From positions 25,479-89,478 of the forward strand of contig NZ_FMDF01000220.1 in the NCBI RefSeq assembly GCF_900091955.1: a stretch of 64,000 bases of DNA, in the 5' to 3' direction. The notes below the pieces were generated by a model, which saw only the letters and a program-made list of their open reading frames with translations, did no database searches and was not told the DNA's origin. Below, piece by piece: positions 16,157-24,442 of this stretch. Position numbers and translations under genes: made by a program. The DNA is from Streptomyces sp. Ncost-T10-10d (GTDB taxonomy: Bacteria > Actinomycetota > Actinomycetes > Streptomycetales > Streptomycetaceae). Position 1 is the first letter of the stretch, and each line of letters opens with the position of its first letter.

Positions 16157-18504
16157 GTGCCCTCCAGGCCGGGAGGGACAGCTCCCATCCGCTCAACGGG
16201 GGCCGGGAGGACGGCGTCACGGCCCGGCCACTGGAACACCAGGCGGGCGTGCCTCTTGTCCACGACGTCCCCGGCGGGCAGCCGGTGATCGGGGGTGCCG
16301 GCTGGGTGGACGGTCAGGGCCGGACCGTCACCGTTTCGCACATCGCGGTCCCAGGCCCGGACCGTGGCCGCCACCTGCGAGGCAAGCACCGGCCCCTGGT
16401 CGCCGAACGCGTGGACGGTGAACTCCCACAGCCGATCGGCCGGGTTGTCGCCGTGCCGGGTCTGGACGTGGGTGAGGTACGCCAGCGAGGCTTCGCCGAG
16501 GATCGCCGGTGCGTCCGCGCCCTTCGCGATCTGGGTGATGCCGGTGTCCTTGCCGCGGTCGACGGCCAGGCGGCAGAAGGAAGGAAGTGTCGTGGCTGCG
16601 AACAGCTGCAGCGAGCCGAAGTACACGCCGCTGCCCACGGTCACGCCCGTGGCCACCTCGTGACGCGGACCGCACAGCGCCTCCTCCAGCCCCTCGGTCG
16701 CCACGGGCCGGCCGTCTTCGAAGCGGATCTGCAGCTGGCCGTCCAACAGGTCGACAATCGGGGTGTTCCGGGCATGCTTGCCCTGGTCACGGACGAACCC
16801 GCAGTGCGTGAAGCCCCGTGCTCGCAGTACATCTCCCTGCCGCTGGAAGGTGATCGAGCGGGTGTAGCCGTGGATGTCCAGCGGCACCACCAGGTGCCCG
16901 CCCTCGGTGAGCTGCTCACGCCAGGCATGGGCGATGTCCCAGACGTTGTGGGTGATCACGCTCGCGTCGAACCCGCCCCGGGGGACATGCCGGAGTGGTG
17001 CGCCGAGGCTGCCGTCGCCGTGGAGGGCGGTAACGCGCCCACTGCCGGCTTCCGCGGTGAACCGGCGGGTGCGGTGCACGACATACGGGTCGATGTCGAC
17101 AGTGACGACTCGCCCGCCCGGGCCAACGACATGGGCGATCAACTCGGCGTTGTAGCCGCCGGATCCCGCCTCGTACACACTCGCGCCCGGCCGGAGGCGG
17201 AGGCCTTCGACCATGTCGGCCTGGAGCCAGGCCGCGGACACCGAGCTGATGGCCTGCCCGGTGTCGTCACGGCGGGTGACTACGGCCAAGTTGTCGGCGT
17301 AGGCGGTCGTGAGGTCCGTCTCCGGCGTGAACCGGTGCCGGGGCACCGTGCGGAGTGCTTCCTGGACGGGAGCGGAGGGAGCCCAGCCGCCCGCGATGAC
17401 GGCGTCGGCCATTTGGTGGCGAAGCCGAACAGCCTCGGCCGGTTCCCCGGCTGCCGCGGGGTGGTCAACGGCGTGCGGGTAGGCGTGAATCGATGGCAGG
17501 CCGGGGATGACTCCGGGCCATACCGCGTCCAGCGCCTGCGCTGCCGGAGCGAAGACATCGCCGATATGGGCGAGTGCATGCAGGTCCAGCCACTCCCACC
17601 GGGCGAACAGCGCTTCCTCCCGGTTGGTCAGTGTCCCGGACCAGGCGGTGACGCGGACGACCGCGGTGAGGCGCGGCACGCCGTGGCTGTCGTCGACGAG
17701 CATCGTCAGCACGTGTGCGTCGACCTCGGCTGCGATCAGGCCGGTTTCCTCGGCCAGCTCGCGCACGGCTGCTGCCGCGAAGTTCTCCGAGCCGCTCGTC
17801 TTTCCTCCCGGGAGCTCCCACATCCGCCTGGTGGAGCGGCCGAGGAGAACCCGGCCCGCAGCGTCGGTGACCACCGTGAGCGCTGCCGTGTATGCGTGAC
17901 CTTTGCCCGCTCGTTTCTCCACGGCCCTGGTGTCGGTGTGGCACGGGCCGCGCAGGATCAGGACAGCGAGCTCGTCCGCCTCCAGTCTCTCCGCTTCTTT
18001 CCAGCCCGCGGTGAGCAGGCTGATCTCGTGCTCGTCGAGGGCGACGTCGCGCCGCTCGGGCGGCGTGTGCGCGGTCGTGGGCGTGATGATCACGAGCGTG
18101 CCGCCGGCCCGCAGACGCTCGCCGAGCATATGTAGAACGCGGGTCCGGTCGCGCAGGAACGCGTACGCGAGCCGCAACGTGATCAGGTCATAGCCCTTGT
18201 TCAACGCGTCGAGGTCGTCCTGCTCGATGTCCAGGCGCAGCCAGCGCACCTGCTCGGCGCCGGCGTGCTCTGCCCGGGCGCGGATGAGGGCGTTGTCGGC
18301 GTAGTCGATCCCGTCCACCTGGTAGCCGATCCCGGCCAGGAATGCAACGAGGCCGCCGGTCCCGCACCCCACATCCAGGGCGCGGCCGCCGTCCGGGGCG
18401 GGAACGTGCTCGCTGAGCACGGCCCGCTCGGCATCCCCGAGCCACCTGAACCCCTTGCCGTCCTTGTAGTGCGTGTCCCATTCCTGCGGCAAGACGTATC
18501 CCAC
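16153..18504 (-). CDS. Methyltransferase-NUDIX-PCMT three-domain fusion
   Basis: About 785 residues joining three enzymes. First is a class I SAM methyltransferase (about 1-200; SAM motif ALDVGCGTGGLVAFLAGIG). Then comes a NUDIX hydrolase (about 205-345; intact Nudix box from GGKTSGSE to RELAEETG). Last is a PCMT-like methyltransferase (about 365-600; SSVSAAWLQADM, YEAGSGGYNAELIAHVVG, VTVDIDP) with a C-terminal extension to the end. The PCMT part resembles the methyltransferase of FxLD-type RiPP systems (recalled, not searched). The GTG at 18504 has GAGGAG just before it; an ATG at 18516 in frame is the alternative but lacks a ribosome site. Its stop overlaps the P-loop stub. Substrate unknown. 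Confidence 0.85.
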   Translation of the reverse strand: MGYVLPQEWDTHYKDGKGFRWLGDAERAVLSEHVPAPDGGRALDVGCGTGGLVAFLAGIGYQVDGIDYADNALIRARAEHAGAEQVRWLRLDIEQDDLDALNKGYDLITLRLAYAFLRDRTRVLHMLGERLRAGGTLVIITPTTAHTPPERRDVALDEHEISLLTAGWKEAERLEADELAVLILRGPCHTDTRAVEKRAGKGHAYTAALTVVTDAAGRVLLGRSTRRMWELPGGKTSGSENFAAAAVRELAEETGLIAAEVDAHVLTMLVDDSHGVPRLTAVVRVTAWSGTLTNREEALFARWEWLDLHALAHIGDVFAPAAQALDAVWPGVIPGLPSIHAYPHAVDHPAAAGEPAEAVRLRHQMADAVIAGGWAPSAPVQEALRTVPRHRFTPETDLTTAYADNLAVVTRRDDTGQAISSVSAAWLQADMVEGLRLRPGASVYEAGSGGYNAELIAHVVGPGGRVVTVDIDPYVVHRTRRFTAEAGSGRVTALHGDGSLGAPLRHVPRGGFDASVITHNVWDIAHAWREQLTEGGHLVVPLDIHGYTRSITFQRQGDVLRARGFTHCGFVRDQGKHARNTPIVDLLDGQLQIRFEDGRPVATEGLEEALCGPRHEVATGVTVGSGVYFGSLQLFAATTLPSFCRLAVDRGKDTGITQIAKGADAPAILGEASLAYLTHVQTRHGDNPADRLWEFTVHAFGDQGPVLASQVAATVRAWDRDVRNGDGPALTVHPAGTPDHRLPAGDVVDKRHARLVFQWPGRDAVLPAPVERMGAVPPGLEGT

Positions 18505-18683
18505 GGTGCTCCTCATCCGGTGCGGTCGATGTTTGCTGGAGTGCGCCGCAGGGCTTGCCGGCGCGCAGTGTCAGACGGGTTTCGAGCTCCGCGGGCCCTC
18601 TTCGGTAAAGCCCGTCCGTCCGGGCATCGTGGGCAGACGGTCATGGCCCGGGTCTGTCGGCGTGCATGGGTGTTCCACCGGCC

Positions 18684-19049
18684 CGTACAGGGCAGCCTTC
18701 GCCCTCTCATATCAGCGTCCAGTGCCCATCTCCGTAGCTGAAGTGCCACCATCCCGTGCCATGGTTCACAAGGCCGGCTGAGGACAGTGCCGCAAGGAGA
18801 ATGTGGCGATTCGAGCGGGCGCGCGGACTGATGGTGTCCGCCTGCGTGTAGCAGGCGCCGGCGCTCTCCTCCGGCGTTCGCGCTCACGGCCGTGCCCATA
18901 TCCGGCTCCACCCCGTAGGCGTCCACGAGAGTGGGATCGACCGCGGCCCCGGCGCTGTGCGGGGCGATCTCCGGAGGCGATACACACCGGCTGGCCGCTG
19001 CCCGCAGCTGCGCGGGCGCGGCGCGGGTGGCCGGGCGGGGTGTGGTCAC
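18684..19049 (-). pseudogene. D-Ala-D-Ala dipeptidase (VanX-like), truncated and frameshifted
   Basis: A GTG overlapping the stop of the gene upstream (GTGA, 19046-19049) opens a frame with CVSPPEIAPHSAGAAVDPTL and EPDMGTAV. This is the VanX zinc motif region H-x2-G-x-A-x-D. In a second frame follows CYTQADTISPRARSNRHILL, then AGLVNHGTGWWHFSYGDGHW, ending in a stop at 18712; a third frame gives AALYGPVEHP. The roughly 80 N-terminal residues of VanX are missing. The catalytic Glu of the EWWH motif is replaced by Gly (GWWH). So the gene is dead by truncation, frameshifts and loss of the active residue. Confidence 0.8.
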
Positions 19050-20476
19050 GGTGTCAACCTTTCCGAAGAGCCCAGGAACGGCGAGGTGCTTGTGCAGCGG
19101 TGGGCGGCGCGGAGCCGGGCGAGGGTACGGCGGCCGCGTTCCACCAGTTCGGGATCTCCCATGCGCCTGCCGTACTGGATCCCGGAGAGGGAATCGAGCG
19201 CCGACTCAACGGCCAGGCGCTCCTCCTCGATCTGGGTCAGCGGCCTTCCGTACCCGACCATCAGCGACTCGTACGGATCGGGGCGGTTGGCCCAGGCGTC
19301 CGACAATCGCGCGAAGTCCCGTACGGCGGGGCCCTCTTCGCTGCGCTCGAAGTCGACAAGGTGCAGGCTGCCGTCGTCGGCGAGGAGAAGGTTGCGCAGC
19401 TGGAAGTCGCCGTGTGTTACCACCGCGTCGAGCACCGGCAGCGCTTCGGCCCGCTTGGCCACCGTGCGGATGAACTCCTCGTCGCCCGGGCCCAGGTGCG
19501 GACGGGCGGCGTCGAGGTGGCGCTCCAGCTTTTCCAGTGGCGCGTCGTCTCCGGGCCCGTACGGCCTGCGCCGGGTGCTGCGGTGGATCGCGGCGGCGAG
19601 CTGCCCGATCGACCGGAAGATGCTCTGCTGCTCGACGGGAGTGTGGACCGCGCCGTGCAGGGGGCGGCCCGGGACCGCGGTCACAACAACGGCCCGCAGC
19701 TCGTGGTCGGCGGCCACGAGCCGGGGCGCAGCCGCGCCCAGCCCAGGAACCCAGTTCCTGTAAGCGGTGACTTCACGGTCATGGAAGCGGTCGTTCTGGT
19801 GAATCTTCACGAACCACACGCCACCGCCGGCGCCCCGCGCTCGCCAGATCCGGCTGCTCTCCCTGGCCCAAGAGACGTCCGCCCAGTCGGTGATCCGGCC
19901 GACTGCCCGCTCGGCGAAGTCCCGCACCGCAGGGTCCGGCATCCCTCCTCCCGCCCCGCGGTCGGGGACGAGGCGCAACCGGTCCGCCGTTCGGTCGTCG
20001 GCGATTGGGTCGCCGGGCTCCTGGAAATGCACCGCGAGCCGGGCACCGGCCCTGTAGGAGTCCAGCCCCGCCCGGCAGTAAGCGACCATCGGGATGGGCA
20101 GGTCGTCGAGCGGGAACCAGTCCATGCCGTCACACACGTTCGGCTCCATGATCCGCGGGGTGCCCTGCCAGCGCCTGACCTCGCAGAAGAACCCCACGCG
20201 CGCGCCCCCGCCGGGGCTGCGGTGGTGCACGGTGACGGCCGCGTGGACATCGGCCGGGTCCACAACGATGTCCGTCTCCTCCCGGGTCTCCCGTACGAGG
20301 GCGGTGACGACGTCCTCGTGAGGTCCGTCGAGGTGACCGGACGGAAGGTGCCAGAGTCCCGCCGCGTAGACCGAGCCGGCCCGGCGCGAGAGCAGCACCT
20401 CCGGCTCCGTCTCACCGTCACGGCGCAAGATCAGGTGGACGTCCAGTGGCTCGGTGTGTCGCCCGCCGTCGTTCAC
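19046..20476 (-). CDS. NUDIX hydrolase fused to APH-like phosphotransferase
   Basis: 476 residues from a GTG that overlaps the stop of the upstream gene (GTGA, 20473-20476). The NUDIX domain (about 5-150) has LWHLPSGHLDGPHEDVVTAL and RETREETDI; the box spacing has one extra residue before its glutamate, as in other SGHL-type NUDIX proteins. The APH/choline-kinase-like domain (about 180-430) has the catalytic loop VVTHGDFQLRNLLL and the metal aspartate in LHLVDFERSEEG. A kinase and a nucleotide hydrolase in one chain suggest a sequential reaction on a small phosphorylated substrate. That is inference; no substrate is evident. Confidence 0.88.
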   Translation of the reverse strand: MNDGGRHTEPLDVHLILRRDGETEPEVLLSRRAGSVYAAGLWHLPSGHLDGPHEDVVTALVRETREETDIVVDPADVHAAVTVHHRSPGGGARVGFFCEVRRWQGTPRIMEPNVCDGMDWFPLDDLPIPMVAYCRAGLDSYRAGARLAVHFQEPGDPIADDRTADRLRLVPDRGAGGGMPDPAVRDFAERAVGRITDWADVSWARESSRIWRARGAGGGVWFVKIHQNDRFHDREVTAYRNWVPGLGAAAPRLVAADHELRAVVVTAVPGRPLHGAVHTPVEQQSIFRSIGQLAAAIHRSTRRRPYGPGDDAPLEKLERHLDAARPHLGPGDEEFIRTVAKRAEALPVLDAVVTHGDFQLRNLLLADDGSLHLVDFERSEEGPAVRDFARLSDAWANRPDPYESLMVGYGRPLTQIEEERLAVESALDSLSGIQYGRRMGDPELVERGRRTLARLRAAHRCTSTSPFLGSSERLTP

Positions 20477-21279
20477 GCGCCACCGCCGCGGCGGGCGAGC
20501 AGCACGGTGAACACGGCCGCCTTGACGAGCCCGCCCTGACAGGCGTAGCCGTCCAGGAGCCGGAGGGCATCGGCCTCGAAGGCGCCGTGGCGGTGCCCGA
20601 AGAGCTCGGGGCAGGCGAAGCTCGTGCCGCGCAGGCAGCCGACGACCTGGTTCGATGCCCATGTGTGGCGGATGGGGAAGCGGTGCTTGGTGGCGTCGCT
20701 GAACGCGGATTCGGCCAGGTCGTCCTCGTAGCGGATTCGCGGCTCGGTGTAAACGCCGCTCGCGTCGGCCCGCCGCTCGGCGCCGAGGCAGGACTGGATC
20801 AGTTCCTTCAGGGCCGACGTCCACTCCACCTCGTGTGTCCAGAGGCTGCCGTCGCCCATGACCGCCACTGTCGCCTCGGGTGTGGTGACGCGGTCGGCCA
20901 TCGCCGGCGCAGCCGGACGGTCCATTCGGTGAAAGGCCCGCGCGCAGGTGACCAGATCGGCTTTGCAGCCGTCGAACGGCGCGCTGAACTCCTCGGCGGC
21001 GACGGAGTGCAAGGCCGCCGTCGACTGCCCGAGCAGTGGCCGGAGCAACCCGGAGGCTGTGCGGAGCATGTCGTTGTCCCGGTCGACGGGGTCCACGACG
21101 GCGATCCGGGGAACGGCGGGCAGCAGGGCGGCCGGTACCCGACCGGTGCCCGAGCCCAGATCGAGCAGCGCCGGCTGGTCGATGCCCCCCAGGGTTCCGG
21201 CGAGGAGCTGAACGGCCTCGCCGGGGATTCCGGGGCGGCAGCGGGTGTAGTCGGACGCCGCCGGGTCGAACCGGTTCAC
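20473..21279 (-). CDS. Class I SAM-dependent methyltransferase
   Basis: 268 residues starting at GTG 21279, with GAAGGAG six bases upstream. The open frame extends further but only as low-quality sequence. It opens with FDPAASDYTRCRP, like many small-molecule methyltransferases. The SAM site is LLDLGSGTGRVPAAL followed by acidic VVDPVDRDNDML. There is no domain fused to it. It lies 31 bases after the PCMT gene and overlaps the NUDIX-kinase gene. Substrate unknown; by context it acts on the same compound as its neighbours. Confidence 0.88.
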   Translation of the reverse strand: MNRFDPAASDYTRCRPGIPGEAVQLLAGTLGGIDQPALLDLGSGTGRVPAALLPAVPRIAVVDPVDRDNDMLRTASGLLRPLLGQSTAALHSVAAEEFSAPFDGCKADLVTCARAFHRMDRPAAPAMADRVTTPEATVAVMGDGSLWTHEVEWTSALKELIQSCLGAERRADASGVYTEPRIRYEDDLAESAFSDATKHRFPIRHTWASNQVVGCLRGTSFACPELFGHRHGAFEADALRLLDGYACQGGLVKAAVFTVLLARRGGGA

Positions 21280-21310
21280 GACTCTCCTTCTTCGGTGTGG
21301 GAAGCGGGTG

Positions 21311-22555
21311 TCAGGCGGGTTGCCCGGGCATCGCCGCGAGCGGCGGCAGTACCCATTGCAGGGCGTCGGGGCCCGTGCCGGAGGTGACGTGCTGCTGCCC
21401 GCCATCGGCCGGGATGTCGACGTAGAACCGGTCGGGGGAACCAGCACGTGTCCAGAGGTTGTGGATGTTCTCGAGTTCGGCCCACACATCGCGCGGCCCG
21501 TGGACGTGGACGGTGCCGTCGCCGGGACCGGCCACGGCCCAGGAGTCGTCCTCGGGTGCGACGACGGCGAGCGTGTCGGCCTGGAAGTGCCGGAACACCC
21601 CTGGCACGAGGTATGCGGCCGACAGCCAGAACCCGTATGCCTCGTCCGCAGGCGGGGTGAAGGTGGTGGTGCGGGGGCGGCCGGGGCGGTCCGCGATCCG
21701 GTGAAGGTGGTGCTGGGCGGTGAGCCAGGTGTATCCGTACAGGGGCCGGTGGCCGCGGGGTCCGCCTTCCAGGACGGCCTCGATGCGACCTGTCGCCGTA
21801 CGCGTCACCAGACAGCGTCCGGGCCAGCTCGGCGTCCGCGTCGTCAACGTGGTCAGCAGCCGCCCGCCGGGCGCGAGTTGGTCCATCCACGCCGACGGCA
21901 GGCACGGTACGCCGATCCCGGAGTGGATCCGGTCGTACGGCGCCCGAGGCGCGTGGCCGTCGAGTGCGTCGCCGGCCACCATCGTTGCGCCGGCGCCGAG
22001 CCGTTCGAGGTTGTTCTGCGCGAACGCGGCCATGTGCTCGTCCCGTTCGACGCCGACCGCCCGCCGGGGCCCGGTGAGTGCGGCAGCGAGTGCGAGCGAG
22101 ACACCCGGCCCGGTACCGAGGTCCAGGTAACCGTGTCCAGCGGCGATCCGCATCCTCTGGAGGACCTCCACGGTATAGGGGATGAACGTCGACATCGCCG
22201 TCATCCGGCCCCCGCTCACGGCACCGCGCACCTGGCTCTCCGGCGGCTCGCCGTCACGCTGGACCAGGACCGACTCGCCCGAGTACACGAGTTCCTGCCA
22301 CTCGGCCCGGTCGTTGGGATGCGTTCCGTCCAGCAGCTCCCACACCACCGGATCGGTACCCGGCTCGCTACGCCGTACGTACGCGCGCGGCAGCAGCACG
22401 CCGCGATCCAGGCGCGACAGCGCCTCCCGCAGGCGCGGATCAGTCAACACCCCATCGGCTTGCAGTCGTTCGACCAGCGTCCGGCGGGCCCCCGCCGCGT
22501 TGCCGGGCTGCGCGTCAACCAGCGAGTCGTCCGTGCCGGAATCGGATCCCACCAC
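21311..22555 (-). CDS. Protein-L-isoaspartate O-methyltransferase-like enzyme
   Basis: 414 residues. An N-terminal region with LTDPRLREALSRLDRGVLLPRAYVR matches the substrate-recognition start of PCMT-type enzymes. Then come MTAMSTFIPYTVEVLQRM and the SAM site YLDLGTGPGVSLALAAALTG. A long C-terminal extension (about 270-414; AYGFWLSAAYLVPGVF, FYVDIPADGGQQH) is not part of true repair PCMTs, which have about 210-230 residues. PCMT-like proteins with extensions are often peptide-tailoring enzymes. Start is GTG 22555 (a second GTG follows directly), 3 bases after the stop of the double-NUDIX gene. Confidence 0.85.
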   Translation of the reverse strand: MVGSDSGTDDSLVDAQPGNAAGARRTLVERLQADGVLTDPRLREALSRLDRGVLLPRAYVRRSEPGTDPVVWELLDGTHPNDRAEWQELVYSGESVLVQRDGEPPESQVRGAVSGGRMTAMSTFIPYTVEVLQRMRIAAGHGYLDLGTGPGVSLALAAALTGPRRAVGVERDEHMAAFAQNNLERLGAGATMVAGDALDGHAPRAPYDRIHSGIGVPCLPSAWMDQLAPGGRLLTTLTTRTPSWPGRCLVTRTATGRIEAVLEGGPRGHRPLYGYTWLTAQHHLHRIADRPGRPRTTTFTPPADEAYGFWLSAAYLVPGVFRHFQADTLAVVAPEDDSWAVAGPGDGTVHVHGPRDVWAELENIHNLWTRAGSPDRFYVDIPADGGQQHVTSGTGPDALQWVLPPLAAMPGQPA

Positions 22556-22558
22556 GGT

Positions 22559-23542
22559 TCACCTGCCGTCCGGGGCCGGTGCTGCGGACTCCCAGCCGAG
22601 CTCGGTGTACGCCGTGCCGGCGAGGATGCCCTCGATAGCGGCACGGATATACGGGACCACTGGGTCCGGCAGGGCGTCGAGCGGCCACCACTGCCAGGCC
22701 GTGCACCTGTCGGGCTCGCGGACCTTCGGCTCTCCGTCCCATCGGCTCGCCTGGAAGAACAGCTGAAGCCGAGGTTCGGCGTTCTCGTGATCGTCGAGCA
22801 GGTGCACGGTGTGCACCAGGCTGAGGTCTGCGGGCTCGATGGCGATCCCGGCCTCCTCGTACGCCTCCCTGACCAGGCACGAACGAACGCTCTCCCTTTC
22901 CACACGACCGGCCAGGGCATGCCATTCGCCGCCCGCGAACGCCGTACTCGCGTGACGCAGGCCGAGGAGAGTGCAGTTCTCGCGCTTCAGGAACAGGTGC
23001 GCGCCGATCACGTTCTTCACCGCTCCCGCCCCACCCTGCCCGGCGCCGTCCCGCGGCCCGGGCACCTGTGGGGCGGGGTGCTCAGCATGGTGCGCCTTGA
23101 TCACTTTGTGGGCCCACGGGCACATCGACAGCTGCTCCATGGTGGCGACGTCGAACCAGGCGAACATGATCCCCTCGCTGACGGGCAGGTCGTGGGCGAC
23201 GCCGTCCCATCGGGCTGTGTAGACCTGGATGTTCCCCGCGGTGACGTTCGGGCCGTGGGCCCGCGCCGTTGTGTAGGGGGCGACGTGGGGGAGGACGAGC
23301 CCCGTTTCTTCGAGGATTTCGCGGGCGATCGCCTCGTCCAGGGTCTCGCCGGGCTCGGGCCCGCCGCCGACCAGGGACCATGTACCGGGGTCGCAAATCG
23401 GTTTATGTGCATCCCTCAGGTGCAGGAGGTACTTGCCGTGGCTGTTGACGAGCAGCACAGCGGTGCTTTGCGGCTGGGCGGAGGAGGATACGTTCAAGGA
23501 ATTGCCGCCTTGGTGGGAGGAGTTGGGGGTTGTGACGGTCAT
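22559..23542 (-). CDS. Double NUDIX hydrolase
   Basis: About 327 residues with two NUDIX domains. The first (about 25-160) has an intact box, GGGPEPGETLDEAIAREIL then EETG. The second (about 185-315) reads GRVERESVRSCLVREAYEEAG. It keeps the metal-binding REAYEE core but is one residue short in the first loop, so its activity is uncertain. The ATG at 23542 overlaps the stop of a small upstream frame (ATGA). A TTG further in (NSLNVSS) with AAGGCGG upstream is an alternative start, because the first 25 residues are not conserved-looking. First clear enzyme of the operon. Confidence 0.85.
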   Translation of the reverse strand: MTVTTPNSSHQGGNSLNVSSSAQPQSTAVLLVNSHGKYLLHLRDAHKPICDPGTWSLVGGGPEPGETLDEAIAREILEETGLVLPHVAPYTTARAHGPNVTAGNIQVYTARWDGVAHDLPVSEGIMFAWFDVATMEQLSMCPWAHKVIKAHHAEHPAPQVPGPRDGAGQGGAGAVKNVIGAHLFLKRENCTLLGLRHASTAFAGGEWHALAGRVERESVRSCLVREAYEEAGIAIEPADLSLVHTVHLLDDHENAEPRLQLFFQASRWDGEPKVREPDRCTAWQWWPLDALPDPVVPYIRAAIEGILAGTAYTELGWESAAPAPDGR

Positions 23543-23799
23543 CTGCTGCAGTGTGCGGAGCGGGGAGTGGTACAGGACGGCAAGCGGCACAACCGACAAG
23601 GCGGTGCCGACGGCGAGGGGTGGGGCGCACGTTGGTCCAGGTCCCGCGTCCACCGGCGAGCAGCGTGGCCACAGGGCAGGATCCAGTCGTCGGTCAGGTG
23701 CTGACGGCCTGCATCCGGGCCTGCTTGTCTGCCGCGGTGACGCACTGGCGAATCGACTCGACCGTGAGGGCGACAGCGGTCAGCGGCTTCCTCGTTCAT
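23539..23799 (-). CDS. Small Cys-rich ORF at the head of the NUDIX operon
   Basis: An 86-codon frame from ATG 23799, with GGTGGGGG close upstream, ending in a TGA that overlaps the ATG of the double NUDIX gene. It holds five cysteines (DRCRP, ILPCGHA, CRLCRLPSC and HC at the end). The overlap style matches the rest of the operon, which favours a real gene or leader. However, another frame in the same place contains the protein-like LTVESIRQCVTAADKQARMQ, so this may be a frameshifted relic. No homology recognised. Confidence 0.35.
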   Translation of the reverse strand: MNEEAADRCRPHGRVDSPVRHRGRQAGPDAGRQHLTDDWILPCGHAARRWTRDLDQRAPHPSPSAPPCRLCRLPSCTTPRSAHCSR

Positions 23800-24442
23800 G
23801 CCCCCACCTCGTATCCGGTTGGGCTGAGCGGCGGGCGAAGGTGTCAACCTGCTGCACCCCAGGAGTGGGAAGAGCCATGACGGGCCGCCGTGCGAATCCG
23901 AGAAGCTGATGCGCGGAAGTAGGGATTCACGGTGTCCTCCATCTGGGCGCATGGGTGGTACTGGTGCTCCAAAAACGCGCTGAATCCGGTCCCGTCACGG
24001 CACTTTCGAGAGGATTTCTTGAACGCATGTTCTGATTGTGGTGATCGGTCGTGCGGGCTGCGGCGGCCGTTCTTCAAACTCGTTCGACTGGGTCTGGGTC
24101 ACACTCACGGGGGATTGCCTCGGCCAGTGCGCCTCGCGTGCGGGCACGGTCGGCCAGGCCCTGGCGACTCGCCCGGCCGAGGCGGTGGTGGGGACGCCGA
24201 GGTCGTCGATCAGATCAGCGAGAGCGTAGGGGCAACATGCGTGCCCTCAAAGGGGACTTGACAGGTCGGAAGCCGGTGGATCGGGGCCGATGCGGTTGTC
24301 AACTCGTGCAGCCGGAGTCCGAGCTCGGTCCGTGCTCGAGCGGACCCAGGGCCAACGGACCGAGAGTATGACGTGCACACGTCTTGACTGGTGGTCGTTA
24401 CCGAACGCACCGTTGCTGGGTCGATCTTTCCAAGGGGGGTAC
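23800..24442. other. Intergenic stretch between NUDIX operon and glycosidase gene
   Basis: About 640 bases between divergent genes. The lower-GC part near 23900-24010 is a likely promoter zone. A plus-strand peptide near 24110-24220 (LGQCASRAGTVGQALATRPA) looks like a piece of protein but is unassigned. Confidence 0.4.

Noticed and set aside
16249..18135. 628-codon plus-strand frame opposite the methyltransferase-NUDIX-PCMT gene
   Set aside because: Antisense shadow; the minus strand carries clear catalytic motifs.
18517..18683. Possible precursor peptide between VanX relic and the fusion gene
   Set aside because: No frame has a ribosome site and a leader/core-like peptide; the DNA is the tail of the VanX relic.
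21308..23704. 798-codon plus-strand frame opposite PCMT and double NUDIX genes
   Set aside because: Covers two real genes and the gap between them in antisense; composition is not protein-like.
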